A stretch of 23,390 nt of DNA from Chara braunii (Eukaryota > Streptophyta > Charophyceae > Charales > Characeae), in the NCBI GenBank assembly GCA_003427395.1, contig BFEA01000905.1, positions 35,014-58,403 on the forward strand, read 5' to 3'. The translations under genes and the position numbers were made by a program. The notes below the pieces were generated by a model. It searched no databases and had not been told where the DNA came from. It saw only the letters and a program-made list of their open reading frames with translations. Each line of letters begins with the position of its first letter. The stretch's first letter is position 1. Shown one piece after another: positions 1-10,626 of this stretch.

Positions 1-85
<85 letters not shown>
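1..85. repeat. (AG)n microsatellite
   Basis: An uninterrupted AG dinucleotide tract of about 42 units opens the window. The same repeat, in the same strand sense, recurs at 6033-6116 and closes the window at 23334-23390. It may be where the assembly stopped. Confidence 0.98.
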
Positions 86-89
<4 letters not shown>

Positions 90-1592
90 TGGGAAATGTG
101 CGATGAGCTTCTTCCTCTATTCCTCTAAGCCATTTTTGATTTTTTTTCTTTCCTTCAAGTTCTGAGCAAATTTGGTATTCAGCGCGAGTCGCCCTTCTTT
201 TTCCTTTCTGGATCGACATTCGGACTTGTCATTCGCTCTTTTCTGTTGTCGTGTATGTTTTCATTTGCTCTCCTCGAGCGTTGATGAATGGTTGTCTTAT
301 TCCCCTCCCCTTCTCTATCATCTTAGATTGATGGGTCTAATTGATTGATCCCCGACGATTGGACCTTGCATGATTTTGGACTGATGGGCCAAGGAAGTGT
401 TGCATGAACCTCGATTCAAAATTAGATGCATGGATGATAAACATAATCCTGCTTGTGCATGAAATTCAATTGGATAGGCATGCTAGACTATTGGAAGGTT
501 GTCTCACTATAGGATGATCTGTCTTATGAGCCATTGGCTTCCGCCCCTCTGACCGAAGGTCATGGCTCGCGTATACATGTGTAGGCTCGGCCAGAGACGA
601 TTGTCGCCTACACACGCATTTGCGAACCCTGAACTTGGCTAAATCTCGAATGGCTGGCGTTCCCCCCCAACTTGCAGCATGAATTTCGACGCCCCCGTTT
701 ACATCACTCGCCGTGAGTGTTTGAGGGATCGGGAATTTCGGGGACACTGGGAGCGCTCTCGCTTGTCTGCACGGCCTAGGGCAGAACCCCCGAACTTCCC
801 TTACTTAACAGGGAACGAACGAATCTGCGAGTGGGACCTTGACCAGGCCTTGGGACGCATTCCCTATCTCCTCCACTACTCTAACCCACACACGTATCAC
901 GTCGTCACAGAACCGATGATCATTATCGTAGGGACCGAGTTCCCTTCCTATCACCACATCCTACCCTATCACTCCCTCGCCATCATGCTCTGGCTCGCCA
1001 TCGCCCCCTACTGGACCCAACCCCCGTGCTCGGAGTGCCTGCAGCACCACACGTACCGAGCTTCCGGCTTCATCCGGCGAACTCGCTCGGAGGAGGAGCG
1101 ACGGGCACACAGCCTTCGGCTGAGACCGGCCGTGTCCGATTGCGAGACCTGCAATGTTAGGCGTCGACAAGTGGCCAACCAACGAGATAGCCATAGCGTC
1201 CCGATGGTCCACCAAATACGAGACCGACCCTGGCGACGGACCCAACGGAGACGATAGCTCGGCCTTCCGAAGCATAAAACCCGATCCACACCTATCTACC
1301 TAACCTTCGCAATCTCTGAAACTTGTCACAGGAGATCTCAGTTCCTACCAGAGACTCCACCCCCACTTTCCCAAAAATCCTTGGCACACCCCTTTTCGCA
1401 CTTCCAGGCCCACTCACACTCCGATCAGGAAGTCGCGGCGGGCGTGAGGTTGGATGTCACAGAACGGGCTCTACGGTGTATGTGGGACTTGGTCCCGTGG
1501 CCTGGTTCATCCCTGTGGGCCATGGTTATTGATGTGAGGGATGCTGGGCCCGTTTCCCAGCCTGTGATAATATGATACACTCCTTTTTTTGT
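86..1592. other. Unassigned stretch, no supported gene
   Basis: About 1.5 kb with no recognisable gene. The first 250 bases are pyrimidine-rich. The longest open frame is 679-1257 on the plus strand (192 codons). It is rich in Arg, His and Pro, has no family motif I recognise and overlaps similar-length frames on the other strand, so it may be chance in GC-rich sequence. The stretch ends at an A20 tract, so part of it (roughly 1320-1592) could be the body of a short retroposed sequence, but I could not define its 5' end or target duplications. Confidence 0.4.
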
Positions 1593-1612
1593 AAAAAAAA
1601 AAAAAAAAAAAA
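1593..1612 (+). repeat. A20 tract, possible retroposon tail
   Basis: A run of 20 A follows a T7 tract and a small GC-rich hairpin (around 1547-1564). An A tail of this length at the end of a non-coding stretch suits the 3' end of a plus-strand SINE or LINE copy. A sequence resembling a pol III B box lies near 1503-1513, but no convincing A box was found, so the class is open. Confidence 0.4.
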
Positions 1613-1710
1613 CACCGGCCATCGCAATGTGCCACGTAGTTCTGCAGACAGGAACAAGACCGCCACTAGTGGGACTTGGCCCCGGGGTCCTCACAATTCT
1701 GCCCGGTATT

Positions 1711-2591
1711 GGGCCTCGCTCCACTACTCCAGACTCACAAAAAAATTTGTGAGTGCTTCTAGAGCTGGCAGTCCCCTAACACTCTAAAAAAAAGAAGTGT
1801 CGCTCCACTTACTCTATGCGCCTCACCACACTACTCCCGACTCGGAGAAAAATTTAGGGACTGCTCCCAAATGTCTGAAGATGTGAAAATCCATTCGGGA
1901 GTGCACTTCGCCACATTTCACTCCCAGCTTGGGGCGCTTCCCAATTTGGAGGCCAGGAGGCGCACTTTTTGGAGGCCAGGAGGCGCACTTCAGACACAGA
2001 CTGTACAGCACGGTCCAGCATGTGGTGAAGAAAATTGTGAGGAGAATGCTTGTCTGTGCACGAGTTCTCCGGTCGAAACACAGGCCTCCGCGAGAGGTCT
2101 CCCGAGAATGGCCTTTTACAGGCGGGCGGCTCAAGCAATTTCGGGAGTGCTCTCGGGAGCCACATTCTGACAACTCCTGAATTCAATCTGACAAGTTGAA
2201 CTCGGGAGATGGTGTGGTGACGCTACATTCCCGAAAATGGCCAAGTCGGGAGCAGTGTGACGAGGCCCTATATGGCCATACCCTAGAAGCACTCCCGAAT
2301 TTCGTGAGCGTTTTTCTTTTGTTTCTAGTGCACTGCGAGACTGCGCCGGCCCATTCAGACAGCCGGGACACCAGGCACACTCGTAAAAAAGAAAAGCAGC
2401 ATGGGGGGTAGGAAGGAGGACGCTAGAAATCCGAAACGTTGCAGGCTGTGAACTCTAGATGCTTCGTGAGTGCCCACGAGAGTGATTTCTGAAAGCTCTC
2501 GAAGGGTGTTTTCATGAGTTGGTGTCTAGAGTAAGTGGAGCGATGCGTCACTCATGAAAAGTCTAGAGCCTAGAGTAGTGGAGAGAGGCCC
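1711..2591. mobile_element. ~880-bp TIR element (non-autonomous DNA transposon, MITE-like)
   Basis: The ends are imperfect inverted repeats: GGGCCTCGCTCCACTACTC at 1711-1729 is mirrored by GAGTAGTGGAGAGAGGCCC at 2573-2591. Similarity resumes further in, where CGCTCCACTTACTCTA near 1801 matches the complement of TAGAGTAAGTGGAGCG near 2527, so each terminal repeat reaches about 100 bp. The flanks share ATT directly outside both ends, a possible 3-bp target duplication. A GGGCC start with a 3-bp duplication is seen in PIF/Harbinger-type MITEs, but that assignment is tentative. The interior holds many copies of CGGGAG or CTCCCG and a 23-bp tandem duplication (about 1948-1992). No transposase frame is present. 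Confidence 0.65.
1945..1992. repeat. 23-bp tandem duplication
   Basis: The block GGAGGCCAGGAGGCGCACTT occurs at 1948 and again at 1971, two near-identical units lying inside the 880-bp TIR element. Confidence 0.85.
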
Positions 2592-3004
2592 ATTGTGACA
2601 CAAGTTCACAGCCAGACCAACCTGGTGACTCGGAAACAAAGCCAGACAAATCATCCTACAAGCAACTAGCCAGACCAAGCTGACAGAGAGCAAAGGGCTG
2701 AGTAGCCAGACCAACCTGGCATAAAGCAAACTCAAAATGATCAGTGAACGACCACTCGTAGACTCCGGCCCCCTTTCAACCCTACAACTGGTCTATGGGC
2801 CTATAGCCACCTGTACCGAGGCATCGTGAGCCACCAAGTGACCAGGTTGGTTCATCCTTGAAGCCCAAGTCCCACTACATGTTAACCTAGTACTCTAAAT
2901 TATTAAATCCCAATCTCCAGATCCTAACCCGCCGACCAAGATGTCATCCCGCGATGTGATGCCTCTAGTAGCCATGACTAATAGTCACCTATCATCCTAT
3001 ATGC
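2592..3004. other. Intergenic stretch with a dispersed GCCAGACCAA motif
   Basis: No gene seen. The motif GCCAGACCAA or a close variant occurs at 2611, 2641, 2669 and 2705, twice extended to GCCAGACCAACCTGG. Its complement (ACCAGGTTGG) appears at 2841. Spacing is irregular, about 28-36 bp between the direct copies, so this is a degenerate short repeat rather than a satellite. Confidence 0.5.
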
Positions 3005-3178
3005 AATGCTTATTCCCTCTACTATTTTTTCCAATCCTGATTTGAGCAAAGGGGACAACACAAGTTTCCCTGTTAGACCTGAGACTGCTGCTAGTCAGTT
3101 CCTTTTTGCCCATGAGCGCAGGAACCACAGTCTGGCTTTGAATCGTTCTGGGTCAAGCTTGGAGATGACTTTCTTCCT

Positions 3179-4811
3179 TCAGTCTGCCAATACCATCTGT
3201 CTAACTGTGACCTTCATTCCACTTTTCAGTGCTCCATCTGAAAGATATTTTTTTTCGAAGAGTACTGAGTTCCTCTCTTTCCATATCCACCAAATTGCCA
3301 CTGCACGGATTGCCATTGCTGCATAGCCCCACCCCTTTCCATTGGGCAGTGAAGGTGGCAGTTTGCCCATTATTTCCCATTCTAGATCCCATTCCACTTC
3401 CTCTGGATCGGCCCAAGCCTTCAAATGATGGACCCACCACCTCCAAATGCGGAATGAGAGGGGGCAGGTGCCCTAGTGGTGTGTGGAGTCCCTCGGTACT
3501 CGGTGACATCTCACGCAACATACATCCACCTCCATACCTCTGGTAAATAGAGAAACGACATCCAACGGGACCAAGTGGACTATTAACCACAGTGCAAATG
3601 AGCATTTCTTACTCGGTAGCCTCATACAGACCTTCCACGTTCCTTTGTAGTATTCCACAAAGAGCGTCGATCCTACGCTGGTGAGAGGGTGTGCCTCCTG
3701 TATTTTGGATGTTGAGTTCCCCTTCAATCTTTGTAAGGTCATTCCTAATCTGGAGCTTTACGGGTGCAGCTCTAGTTTGCCTCTCATCCTTGGCCAATCG
3801 TACATACCAGGGTCGAGCCTCATATAGCGGATTGGGATACCCTCCATGTACAACACAGGTTGGACTGCTCCCCCTTCTAAAAACCGCATAGAGACTCTCA
3901 CTTTCTCCATCAGGCAGAGGCTTCCAGACTCCTGTTCTTCCTTGAAGATCAGTATATTGCCTAGAAGCCCTTCTTTGGTCTGCCTCTCCCAAACTTCGAC
4001 CTTGTCTTGGCTAGCGTGCTTCAGTATCCGTAGGTCCCTGCCCACACTGAGAACAGTGCGGTACCACCGACCTACCCTCAATGGTTCTTGTAAGAGTTGC
4101 TTCCACCCCTCGGGGATGGCTTGGATCAGTTCGTCCCACCTTGCTTCAATGTACCACAATCCTCCTAATTTGCATATCAGATCCAGAGTACTCTCCCGTC
4201 CCGTCTGATGCTCATCCCACACGTCGTCAATACACCCCTCTTTCTACCCATGCTCTCCCAAAGCTCCCTCGTCCTGTAATCATGAAAACTGACCCGTCCA
4301 CTTTCTTTATCCACTAGTTCTTGAAGAGAGGCTGCCGCAGTACCTCGTCCCATGTTTGAGGTTCTCTCATGGCGCCCTGTGAGAGAGTCTTCTAGGCTTG
4401 GATCACTCCTTGCCAGAAGGGGGATTTCGGTCTCCTCCACTGGTATGTCGGAGACATCATTGCAATCCATACGTCCTCCCCCCTACACAAGCCCCAATCT
4501 TTAGCCAAAATGTACTCTGGCAGGGCAACCCGGTTGTGGTCCTCTGTAGCAAGAGCGGCTCTTATGGGCCATTTGCCAAAGAGTGCTTTATTTTGGCGGA
4601 CCAGATCCAGGTTAGCAAGGCCTCCTTCTTCTTTAGTTGTTGTAAGCTTCTCCCATGACAATTTTGACATGTAACCCTTGTTTTCATCAATGTCTGGTTT
4701 CCAGATGTATTTAGAATCCGCTGCCTTGATGCCCTGCACTGGCTTTTTCCCAGGGGGTCTGACAACTCCTGTATACCAAAGTTGAGAGAACATTGCCGTA
4801 TTTACTATCAA
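3179..4811 (-). pseudogene. LINE A ORF2, C-terminal region with zf-RVT
   Basis: Minus-strand frames from 4811 to 3179 read as the end of a plant LINE ORF2. The block around 4560-4640 has GGLANLDLVRQNKALFGKW, the typical GGL-x-DL-x-x-QNKAL segment. Around 3425-3545 a zf-RVT-like block reads C-x-x-C, then DSTHH, then TCPLSFRIWRWW with a stop inside. It is followed at about 3230-3290 by IWWIWKERNSVLFE, the conserved tail of these proteins. In a live element this part follows the RT and is thought to bind nucleic acid during target-primed reverse transcription. Several frame changes and stops make it a pseudogene. The frame of the tail ends at a stop at 3176-3178, my choice for the ORF2 end. Confidence 0.8.
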
Positions 4812-4999
4812 GGCCCCGCCGAATAGAGATGGGTCGTAAATGGTTTTCTACTACTGCAACCTTTGCTTCACCCTACCCAACATAATCCTATCCTGCATCT
4901 CAGCACAATTTTGCAAGGAAACTTGTATACCAGGAACCTTTCAAAAAATCAGCAGGGATTTTTTTCATTCCAAAATCCACATAGATCTCAAACTGTTCA

Positions 5000-5602
5000 G
5001 GCAAGAAAAACACCGATTTCTATAAGTTGACTTGAGCCGCACAAAGTACACAACATTCTACTAATGTTTCTTTGATCGTGGCTACGATAAAGTTTGCGGT
5101 GCTTTTTTGACACAATTGTAAGGCCATCAGCTAAGGCACTTCCTTTGAATTGCAACAAACCACGGCTCCGCAAACCGACTATGTAAGGATTACACCTCAC
5201 ATTATTAAGTAGCACATTCATCTGAGAACAAAGAGCAGCGGTGCCAATGAACACCCTTGACGTAGCGATCGAGTCAGTAGGAAGGGTAGCGAGATCCTAC
5301 CGTTAATCATTATGGATGCGGTAGCGTGGAAGTACATAACTTTAACCCGTTCACAAAAGTTTGGCCCGATGCCCATGTGTCTCAAGGTTATCAGGACAAA
5401 GGCCCAACTCACCCTGTGATAGACTTTCTCCAAGTCGAGGAGAAGAATTGTCATATTTAGTTGTTCTTTTTTTTTATTGTCTCCACTGGCTCTACCATGG
5501 TAACTATGTTATCCAGAGTCAACCTTCCTTTCACAAAAACACTCTGATTCACTCCCATCAAGTTCGGTAAATACCCAGCCAGTCTAATAACTACCGTCTT
5601 CC
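5000..5602 (-). pseudogene. LINE A ORF2, reverse transcriptase core
   Basis: The minus strand carries successive RT blocks: VNQSVFVKGRLTLDNIV (about 5505-5560), LLDLEKVYHRVSW (about 5405-5450, motif A), INGRISLPFLLTRSLRQGCSLAP (about 5230-5300, motif B) and LQFKGSALADGLTIVSK (about 5100-5150, motif C). The consensus for A is D-F/L-E-K-A-Y-D and for C is A-D-D. Here the second Asp of the A block is His, and the second Asp of the catalytic ADD pair is Gly (codon within 5123-5131). It also has frame breaks, so it cannot make active RT. The upstream half of the RT lies beyond the insertion, at 6285-6607. Confidence 0.82.
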
Positions 5603-5692
5603 CTCGAACATAACGCATATGCATTGTAAACGAATACAACGCATACCTTGCGTTGTATACGTTTAATACAACGTATATGCGTTACGTTCGAG
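5603..5692. repeat. Imperfect palindrome, ~41-44-bp arms, 5-base loop
   Basis: The left arm (5603-5643, starting CTCGAACATAACGCATATGC) folds onto the right arm (5649-5692, ending ATATGCGTTACGTTCGAG) with a few mismatches and small bulges around a TACCT loop. The shared core is AACGCATATGC. Confidence 0.85.
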
Positions 5693-6029
5693 TGAACGAG
5701 ACCAACTTTGCCTGCACAAGGGGGTTGGGTCCAGGCTGAGTACGCTCAGTTCTGGACCACGGCTGGGGGCCTCAGAGCCTTGGCAAAAAGGTATATGTAA
5801 AGTAGCAACGTACCTTTCCATGTTCTGGGTTGGGTTTCATTCCTTTCCTCTACTTGGGCCCTTGATCCACTCCTCAGCAAATGTGTAAAATGTGAATGAA
5901 TCTTCCGCTAAAACGTGGACAAATACAACCCTTTTCTTTTTTGTCTCGGTGACCACGGTAGTGCAGCGAGACCTTGGTGTGTGGCTTTCTTGGCCGTGCC
6001 ACTTTTTGGTTGTTAGAAGCGCCTTCTCG

Positions 6030-6032
<3 letters not shown>

Positions 6033-6116
<84 letters not shown>
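6033..6116. repeat. (GA)n microsatellite
   Basis: An unbroken GA tract of about 42 units inside the insertion that splits LINE A. It is nearly the same length as the tract at the start of the window. Confidence 0.98.
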
Positions 6117-6117
<1 letters not shown>

Positions 6118-6124
6118 ATGAAAA

Positions 6125-6182
6125 TTCAAATATAACGCATATGCATATTATGCGAATAGAGCGCATATGCATTATATTCGAA
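6125..6182. repeat. Imperfect palindrome next to (GA)n
   Basis: TTCAAATATAACGCATATGC (6125-6144) pairs with GCATATGCATTATATTCGAA (6163-6182) with two mismatches. It shares the AACGCATATGC core with the palindrome at 5603-5692. Confidence 0.8.
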
Positions 6183-6284
6183 GTGCCCTTGTATTATGAA
6201 GAAAAGGGTCTAACTTTCCGAAACCGTTTTTTTTGCAAAACTCGAATACAACGTATATTCGGGGAATAAAGTAGAGATTTTGTC

Positions 6285-6961
6285 AATAACTTGTACACGG
6301 TGTTTAACAAGGATATCTGGCACTAATTCCGGATGTTACTCTTCTAGCCCTTCTGATACAAAAGTGTTATGATCTCTTTAGTCATATTAGAGGGGATTTT
6401 TGTTGCAACTAATGCTTCATTATAAATATGGACTAGATCCTCGTGGAATTGGGGCCAAAATTTCAGGAAAAACTCGATGGGGATCCCATCCTCCCCGAGG
6501 ACTTTCCCTTTTGCCATTTGTTTGGCAGTGTGTGTCAATTCCTCCTTGGTAATTGATCTCTCTAAAGCTTGCCTACCTTCCCCTGTGATTCGGGTTGTTG
6601 TGTGCACCTAGAAGGTCGATGTTGAGGTTAAATTCGAATATGCCTCCTTCAATGGTTTGCATGACGTTAGGATATCACAAAAACATATAATGGCATAGTC
6701 ACACATTCTTATTGTCTCTGAGGTCGTACATAGGTTCAAATCAAAGAGATGGGCAAGTTCCTTCATTATTCGATAATGAGTGGTATGTCTATTCATCAGG
6801 GCAAAGGTTTGTTTTGTCATACAACCTAGCTTCTCCATTCCCAACACCTTGCAAGGGTCCTGCCAAACTTTCTGTTTTGTTATCTGTATTTTTTTCCAAT
6901 TGAGTAACCATTGAGTTCTCTCTCTCGACCAAAACACATTTGAAATCAGGTGTTTCCCCAT
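6285..6961 (-). pseudogene. LINE A ORF2, endonuclease-RT linker and start of RT
   Basis: On the minus strand, 6961-6608 encodes the charged linker found between endonuclease and RT (WLLNWKKIQITKQKVWQDP and the lines after it). After a stop, 6607-6344 gives ITKEELTHTAKQMAKGKVLG then DGIPIEFFLKFWPQF, the hallmark opening of plant L1-type RT (consensus K-A-P-G-x-D-G). It then reads into ISLLNTVYKLLTK after a frame break, where the foreign insertion begins. The sequence is fragmentary but collinear with the pieces on either side. Confidence 0.8.
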
Positions 6962-7400
6962 TTCTGCCTCTGCTTCTTAAATCCCTTGTTTTCAGGTTCG
7001 TTCTTCCTCATTCCTTCAGTAACTGAGCCTTCATAATGCAAAGGACAGATAAGCGATTATATATAATTCTCAAGCCGGTAGTAAGTCACTCCCCATTTGA
7101 TGGGAACAAGTCCTTTGTGGCTTGCCATGCCTCATTTTGGTGTTGGACTCATTTAACGAAGCCCGAATCCTTCAAATTTTATGTGTTAACTTTAAACTCG
7201 CCTCATTCCCCGTTAATACATGGACTTGGTGCAAAGCAAGTGAGAATGAGATAGTGGTCTGACATGGAGTCTACCACTGGAGTAACTAATAATAACGACT
7301 CTCATTCGACTGCCCTTACTAAAATCATATCGATTATATGTTGGCTACTTGAGGGGATTTGTACTTGGCCCAAGGTCGTCCGTCCTCGACTCGCAGGATG

Positions 7401-7966
7401 TCAATTAAACCCATGATCATTTGGGTGTGTTACACGGTTACAGTAGGCATCAATTAACCCCAATCTTTCCGAAAAGACCATCATAATTTTTGCGTCCGAA
7501 TGAACTGGTCCAACCTTCAATGTGTTGATGCCTGGGTTAAGGGTCACATTCCAATCCCCAACTATAATTAAATTATCAACATCAGGAAATGTGTCTGCAA
7601 GTTCAACCACGAAGCACAGTCTCCCTCTCCTATTGGAGGGAGTGTACACACACATAGCAACCCAAGACTCATCTGCAATCACTTCTTTCACCAAAACCCA
7701 GCGACCCAGATTATCGAAACACTCATTTGTTCATTCAAAGTCTAGGTTTCGACAGAACAAGATTATCATTCCTCCTTTAGATCCATTCGTAGGGGCGCAC
7801 AACCGCGGTCTGCCCCACCATCTCCTCATGACAGCTATCTTTCCTACAAGCACACGAGTTGTGCTTTCTTCGTATCAATCGAGGTTTTGAGATGACTGTG
7901 TTTTTCTTTTCCATTTTTGTCCCCTAAGCCCCTCACGTTCGATATGACCACTGATATTGGATTCAT
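7401..7966 (-). pseudogene. LINE A ORF2, APE-type endonuclease domain
   Basis: The minus-strand frame beginning with Met at 7966 reads MNPISVVISNVRGLGDK, the usual N-terminus of plant LINE endonucleases. After stops it continues as RWVLVKEVIADESWVAMCVY (about 7610-7705) and LIIVGDWNVTLNPG (about 7535-7580), the G-D-x-N metal-binding block. In an active element this domain nicks the target site. Stops at about 7845 and 7730 and a stop at the end of the 7401 block break the frame. The Met at 7966 is chosen because an in-frame stop lies just upstream. Confidence 0.8.
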
Positions 7967-7989
7967 GCTGGTGACATCTGGTCGAAATA

Positions 7990-8600
7990 TTTATGGATAC
8001 GACCGGAGTTGTCTGCTGTAGTTGTTGTAGTTGGGGCTTTCCTCCTTCTGGAGTTCGAGGGTGCTTGAGATATGGACCATGAGGAGGTCAAGATGTCCCA
8101 AAAAAAAAAGGGGATGACATGTTCCTACCTCTAAGCTTATGGTTGCATTCTGCCATGAAATCGACCGACATACCATCTTCCAAGTGAATGTTTGTCAGAT
8201 TAGGATTATCAACCTTGTCAAACTATTTGTCTAGGACCCATCTGATCCCCTCCTGTTGTAAAATGGGGAATGCATCGGGGGGATATACATGTCTGCGAAA
8301 GGCACATACAAACGATGACATACTCCCCCTAAAGCTTGGCGGACTGCCCTTCCCATTGCGATATTGGGAACTACCTGGCATGGGAACCTATTATTTAACA
8401 GGTTTTTAACTCGGTTTCAAATTACCTTGTTGCTTAGTGGAAACTGTAGTAAATGAAGCCATTGCCAAATATTTTTTGCCTGAATCATAGCATAGCATCA
8501 GTGCTTTGTGCGTCTCCGGAATGCAAATAACCAGTACATTGCATTTAGGAGACGAGGATATTCCTTCAAAATTGAAGTCATTCCAGTCCAAGTATTCATG
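7990..8600 (-). pseudogene. LINE A ORF1-like region
   Basis: Between the endonuclease start and the poly(A) of the neighbouring LINE, the minus strand has broken open stretches (8591-8406, then about 8380-8180, then 8176-7991) with a moderately charged composition. Position directly upstream of ORF2 suggests ORF1, the nucleic-acid-binding chaperone of LINEs. I see no CCHC knuckle and cannot align it to a named domain, so the call rests on position. 8600-8869 shows no coding potential. Confidence 0.4.
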
Positions 8601-8869
8601 TTGGGTTCCGCTCCTGATTCAATTGCCACATGAGGTTGACTGGCAATATGGAGGAAACTGAGAATTCCCCTTCCGAAAAACCGAGGGATCTATAAGATTT
8701 TCCTCTCACAGTTCCTCCACTCGAGTGCAGCGTTGCTTCGTTGGACATTTGTTGACCCTCATTGAAGAGTTTGCAGAAGAGTCACCCTCTTCGTTCCTTG
8801 ACTCCTTGTTCCTTATCCCCTATGCTCCAGGTCCAAGAGTCTCCCCTTTGTTCTAGCCTCCTCCAGATC

Positions 8870-8894
8870 TTTTTTTTTTTTTTTTTTTTTTTTT
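8870..8894 (-). other. Poly(A) tail of LINE B (T25 on the plus strand)
   Basis: A T25 run on the plus strand is an A25 tail on the minus strand. It lies about 160 bp beyond the last LINE B coding sequence, as expected for the 3' end of a retroposed copy. A second A17 (minus strand) at 9471-9487 lies inside the LINE B C-terminal region and is not at an end. Confidence 0.7.
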
Positions 8895-10621
8895 AACTAT
8901 CAGTTGGCCTTGCTAGGGATAGTGATACGAGCACCTACACCTAGCAAGTTGCCTGTTGACTCCAATCTATTGGTGGGGAGCTGCACCTGCTGAAAAACGA
9001 GACCAGTGTTCCTTATAGATAGTTTTCCTGAACATTATGACAAGTATTTGAATGTGTTGAAAGTTAGAAACTTATCCAGACTATTTCTCCTGTCATAATG
9101 AATTCTCTCTAATACCCTCCCTACCCATCTTGTTGTACCTTCTGTAATAAGCCTCTTTGACCTCATATGGCTATCAGATCAAATATTTTCATGTAGTTGG
9201 TTACAGTTTATCCAAACATTTTCCTCTTCATGCGCAGCCATACTAACTAATGGGGACCAGGAACAATAAGGAGGGGGGGAAGGGATCTGAAAACTCTGAT
9301 ATGGGGCGAAAGGGTACTGTTGAGTCCACGTTTGACCAATCATGGAGTATCATGCAGTAGTCTCCTTGCTTTTCTTTGTTCTCTCTCCTGACCCCACTCT
9401 CTTTGATTTGTCCAATCCTACCTCCTTGAGGTCCCCAAGCCAAGCGCCACTGAATGATTGAATGTGCTGGTTTTTTTTTTTTTTTTTACAAGATTTTAAT
9501 TTTTTCTTTTACTTCGTCTCATTGAGCTGTATTGACAGTTTGCACCTGCAGCTTGATTATTTCTGTAAAGTCTGGGTCATCCAACCTTACTCCCTCCATT
9601 TCACTAGTACAGCGACGTTGTCAGAGGGCCTAGAGGATGACTCTTCCGCCTGTTATGCATAAGTTATGAGAGAAATCGTCCAGTTGATCCGGAGACCAGG
9701 TCTCACATAATAGAGCCCGGCAGTCCCACGGCCAAGTCCAACGAGTATTAAAGAACCTTCATATCGTATCCCACCATCGCCATAACCAAACTGCACCTAT
9801 ACATTGAAGGAAAATGTGCTCGATGGTTTGCGGAATGGTCCTAGATGAGAACACTGAGGAGTATAGCTTGCACCAAGGTAGAGCAATGCCCTTCTCTTCC
9901 AACGAAGTCATGTCTATTAGGCTATTAGCCAATTATTCGTGGGAAGGTATCAATGGTCAATTTGTCATTGTAAAGATGTAATTTTTATCGGCTTAATGTG
10001 GATAGTTTTGAACCACTTGACATATCTGAGATCTTCCTTGCTTACATTCAAGTGTTCCATCCACCTAGTTTCTACTCGATCCTTCAAGTCCAATCTAGGC
10101 CTTAACATCTGGTAGGTTGATCTGACCATCAGTGAGTGGATATTGCGAGTGCATTTCCCTCGTTTCCCCAGGGGGACCGTCCATGGCCAATAGATTGGAT
10201 CTAATGTCAATTTATTAATTGCGCATGATGGTTTGAAAACAATCCATTGGTCTTTATGTTTAAAAACTCTGATCTTGAACACCTGGTAAGTGTTGATCCA
10301 TTTGTTTTTTTTATTATGACTTTCCTTTAGCCAAATTTTCTGATTAATTGAGATTCGAGAACATGGAAAGTAAAATTGATCTTTCGTTGTTCACCACTAC
10401 CACATTTCCTATTTGTCGAGGACTACCCTGGATACCTACCCAATCACTTTCTTTGAGTTGTGGTCCTTTTCTGAAGATCCTTATCCATTCTATCAGGACA
10501 ACTTTAGTGATTGTATAAAGTGTTTTTGTTGCCCTCTTGCAGTAACGCAATTTAGGCAAGAGATCATCAAGTGAGTACCAGTCCCGAGTTTTTGGATTTT
10601 AGATGTTGACAGATCCCATCC
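8895..10621 (-). pseudogene. LINE B ORF2, C-terminal part
   Basis: The minus strand begins with RGMGSVNI, stop, NPKTRDWYS, then after a shift LDDLLPKLRYCKRATK (about 10540-10590), the region between RT and zf-RVT in plant LINEs. 10282-9965 encodes a 105-residue open stretch. Around 9740-9870, QTIEHIFLQCIGAVWLWRWW matches the zf-RVT pattern E-T-x-x-H-x-F-x-x-C and W. 9241-9052 ends with MRSKRLITEGTTRWVGRVLE, a plausible tail. There are several stops and shifts. The 5' edge falls at the proposed inversion breakpoint, where the sequence starts mid-domain. Confidence 0.72.
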
Positions 10622-10626
10622 CCCTG

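Larger units (their letters stand above)
5597..6280. mobile_element. Palindrome-rich insertion with (GA)n, splitting LINE A RT
   Basis: LINE A RT sequence stops at ISLLNTVYKLLTK (minus strand, about 6283) and resumes at KTVVIRLAGYLPNL (about 5597), so about 680 bp are inserted. The ends look like weak inverted repeats: CTTCCCTCGAACATAACG on the left, CTTTATTCCCCGAATATACG on the complementary strand at the right. No target duplication was found. Inside are a long hairpin at 5603-5692, a small hairpin at 5729-5757, two inverted copies of a motif shared with the 12.4-12.8 kb region, the (GA)n tract at 6033-6116 and another hairpin at 6125-6182. No coding frame; the Arg-Glu repeat readings are translations of the microsatellite. 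Confidence 0.65.
3005..8869 (-). mobile_element. LINE A: decayed L1-like non-LTR retrotransposon
   Basis: Reading the minus strand from about 8600 down to 3180, the pieces of one LINE appear in normal order: an ORF1-like region, an APE endonuclease (from 7966), a linker, RT blocks, and a C-terminal region with zf-RVT and the WKERN block. Every section carries stops or frameshifts, so it is a dead copy. Coding sequence totals about 4.1 kb once the insertion at about 5597-6280 is removed, the usual size of plant L1 ORF2. No poly(A) tail or target duplication was found at its 3' end near 3000. The 5' side abuts the poly(A) tail of LINE B at 8870, so LINE B probably landed in or beside the 5' end of this element. 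Confidence 0.85.

Noticed and set aside
679-1257. 192-codon plus-strand ORF as a host gene
   Set aside because: No domain recognised, overlapping frames on the other strand, unusual composition and no promoter or splice context that I could support.
1440-1612. tRNA-derived SINE ending at the A20 tract
   Set aside because: A GGTTCATCCC B-box-like word is present, but no A box at the right spacing and no target duplications were found.
5837-6269. Open frames of Arg-Glu or Ser-Leu repeats
   Set aside because: They are translations of the (GA)n tract at 6033-6116 and have no other support.
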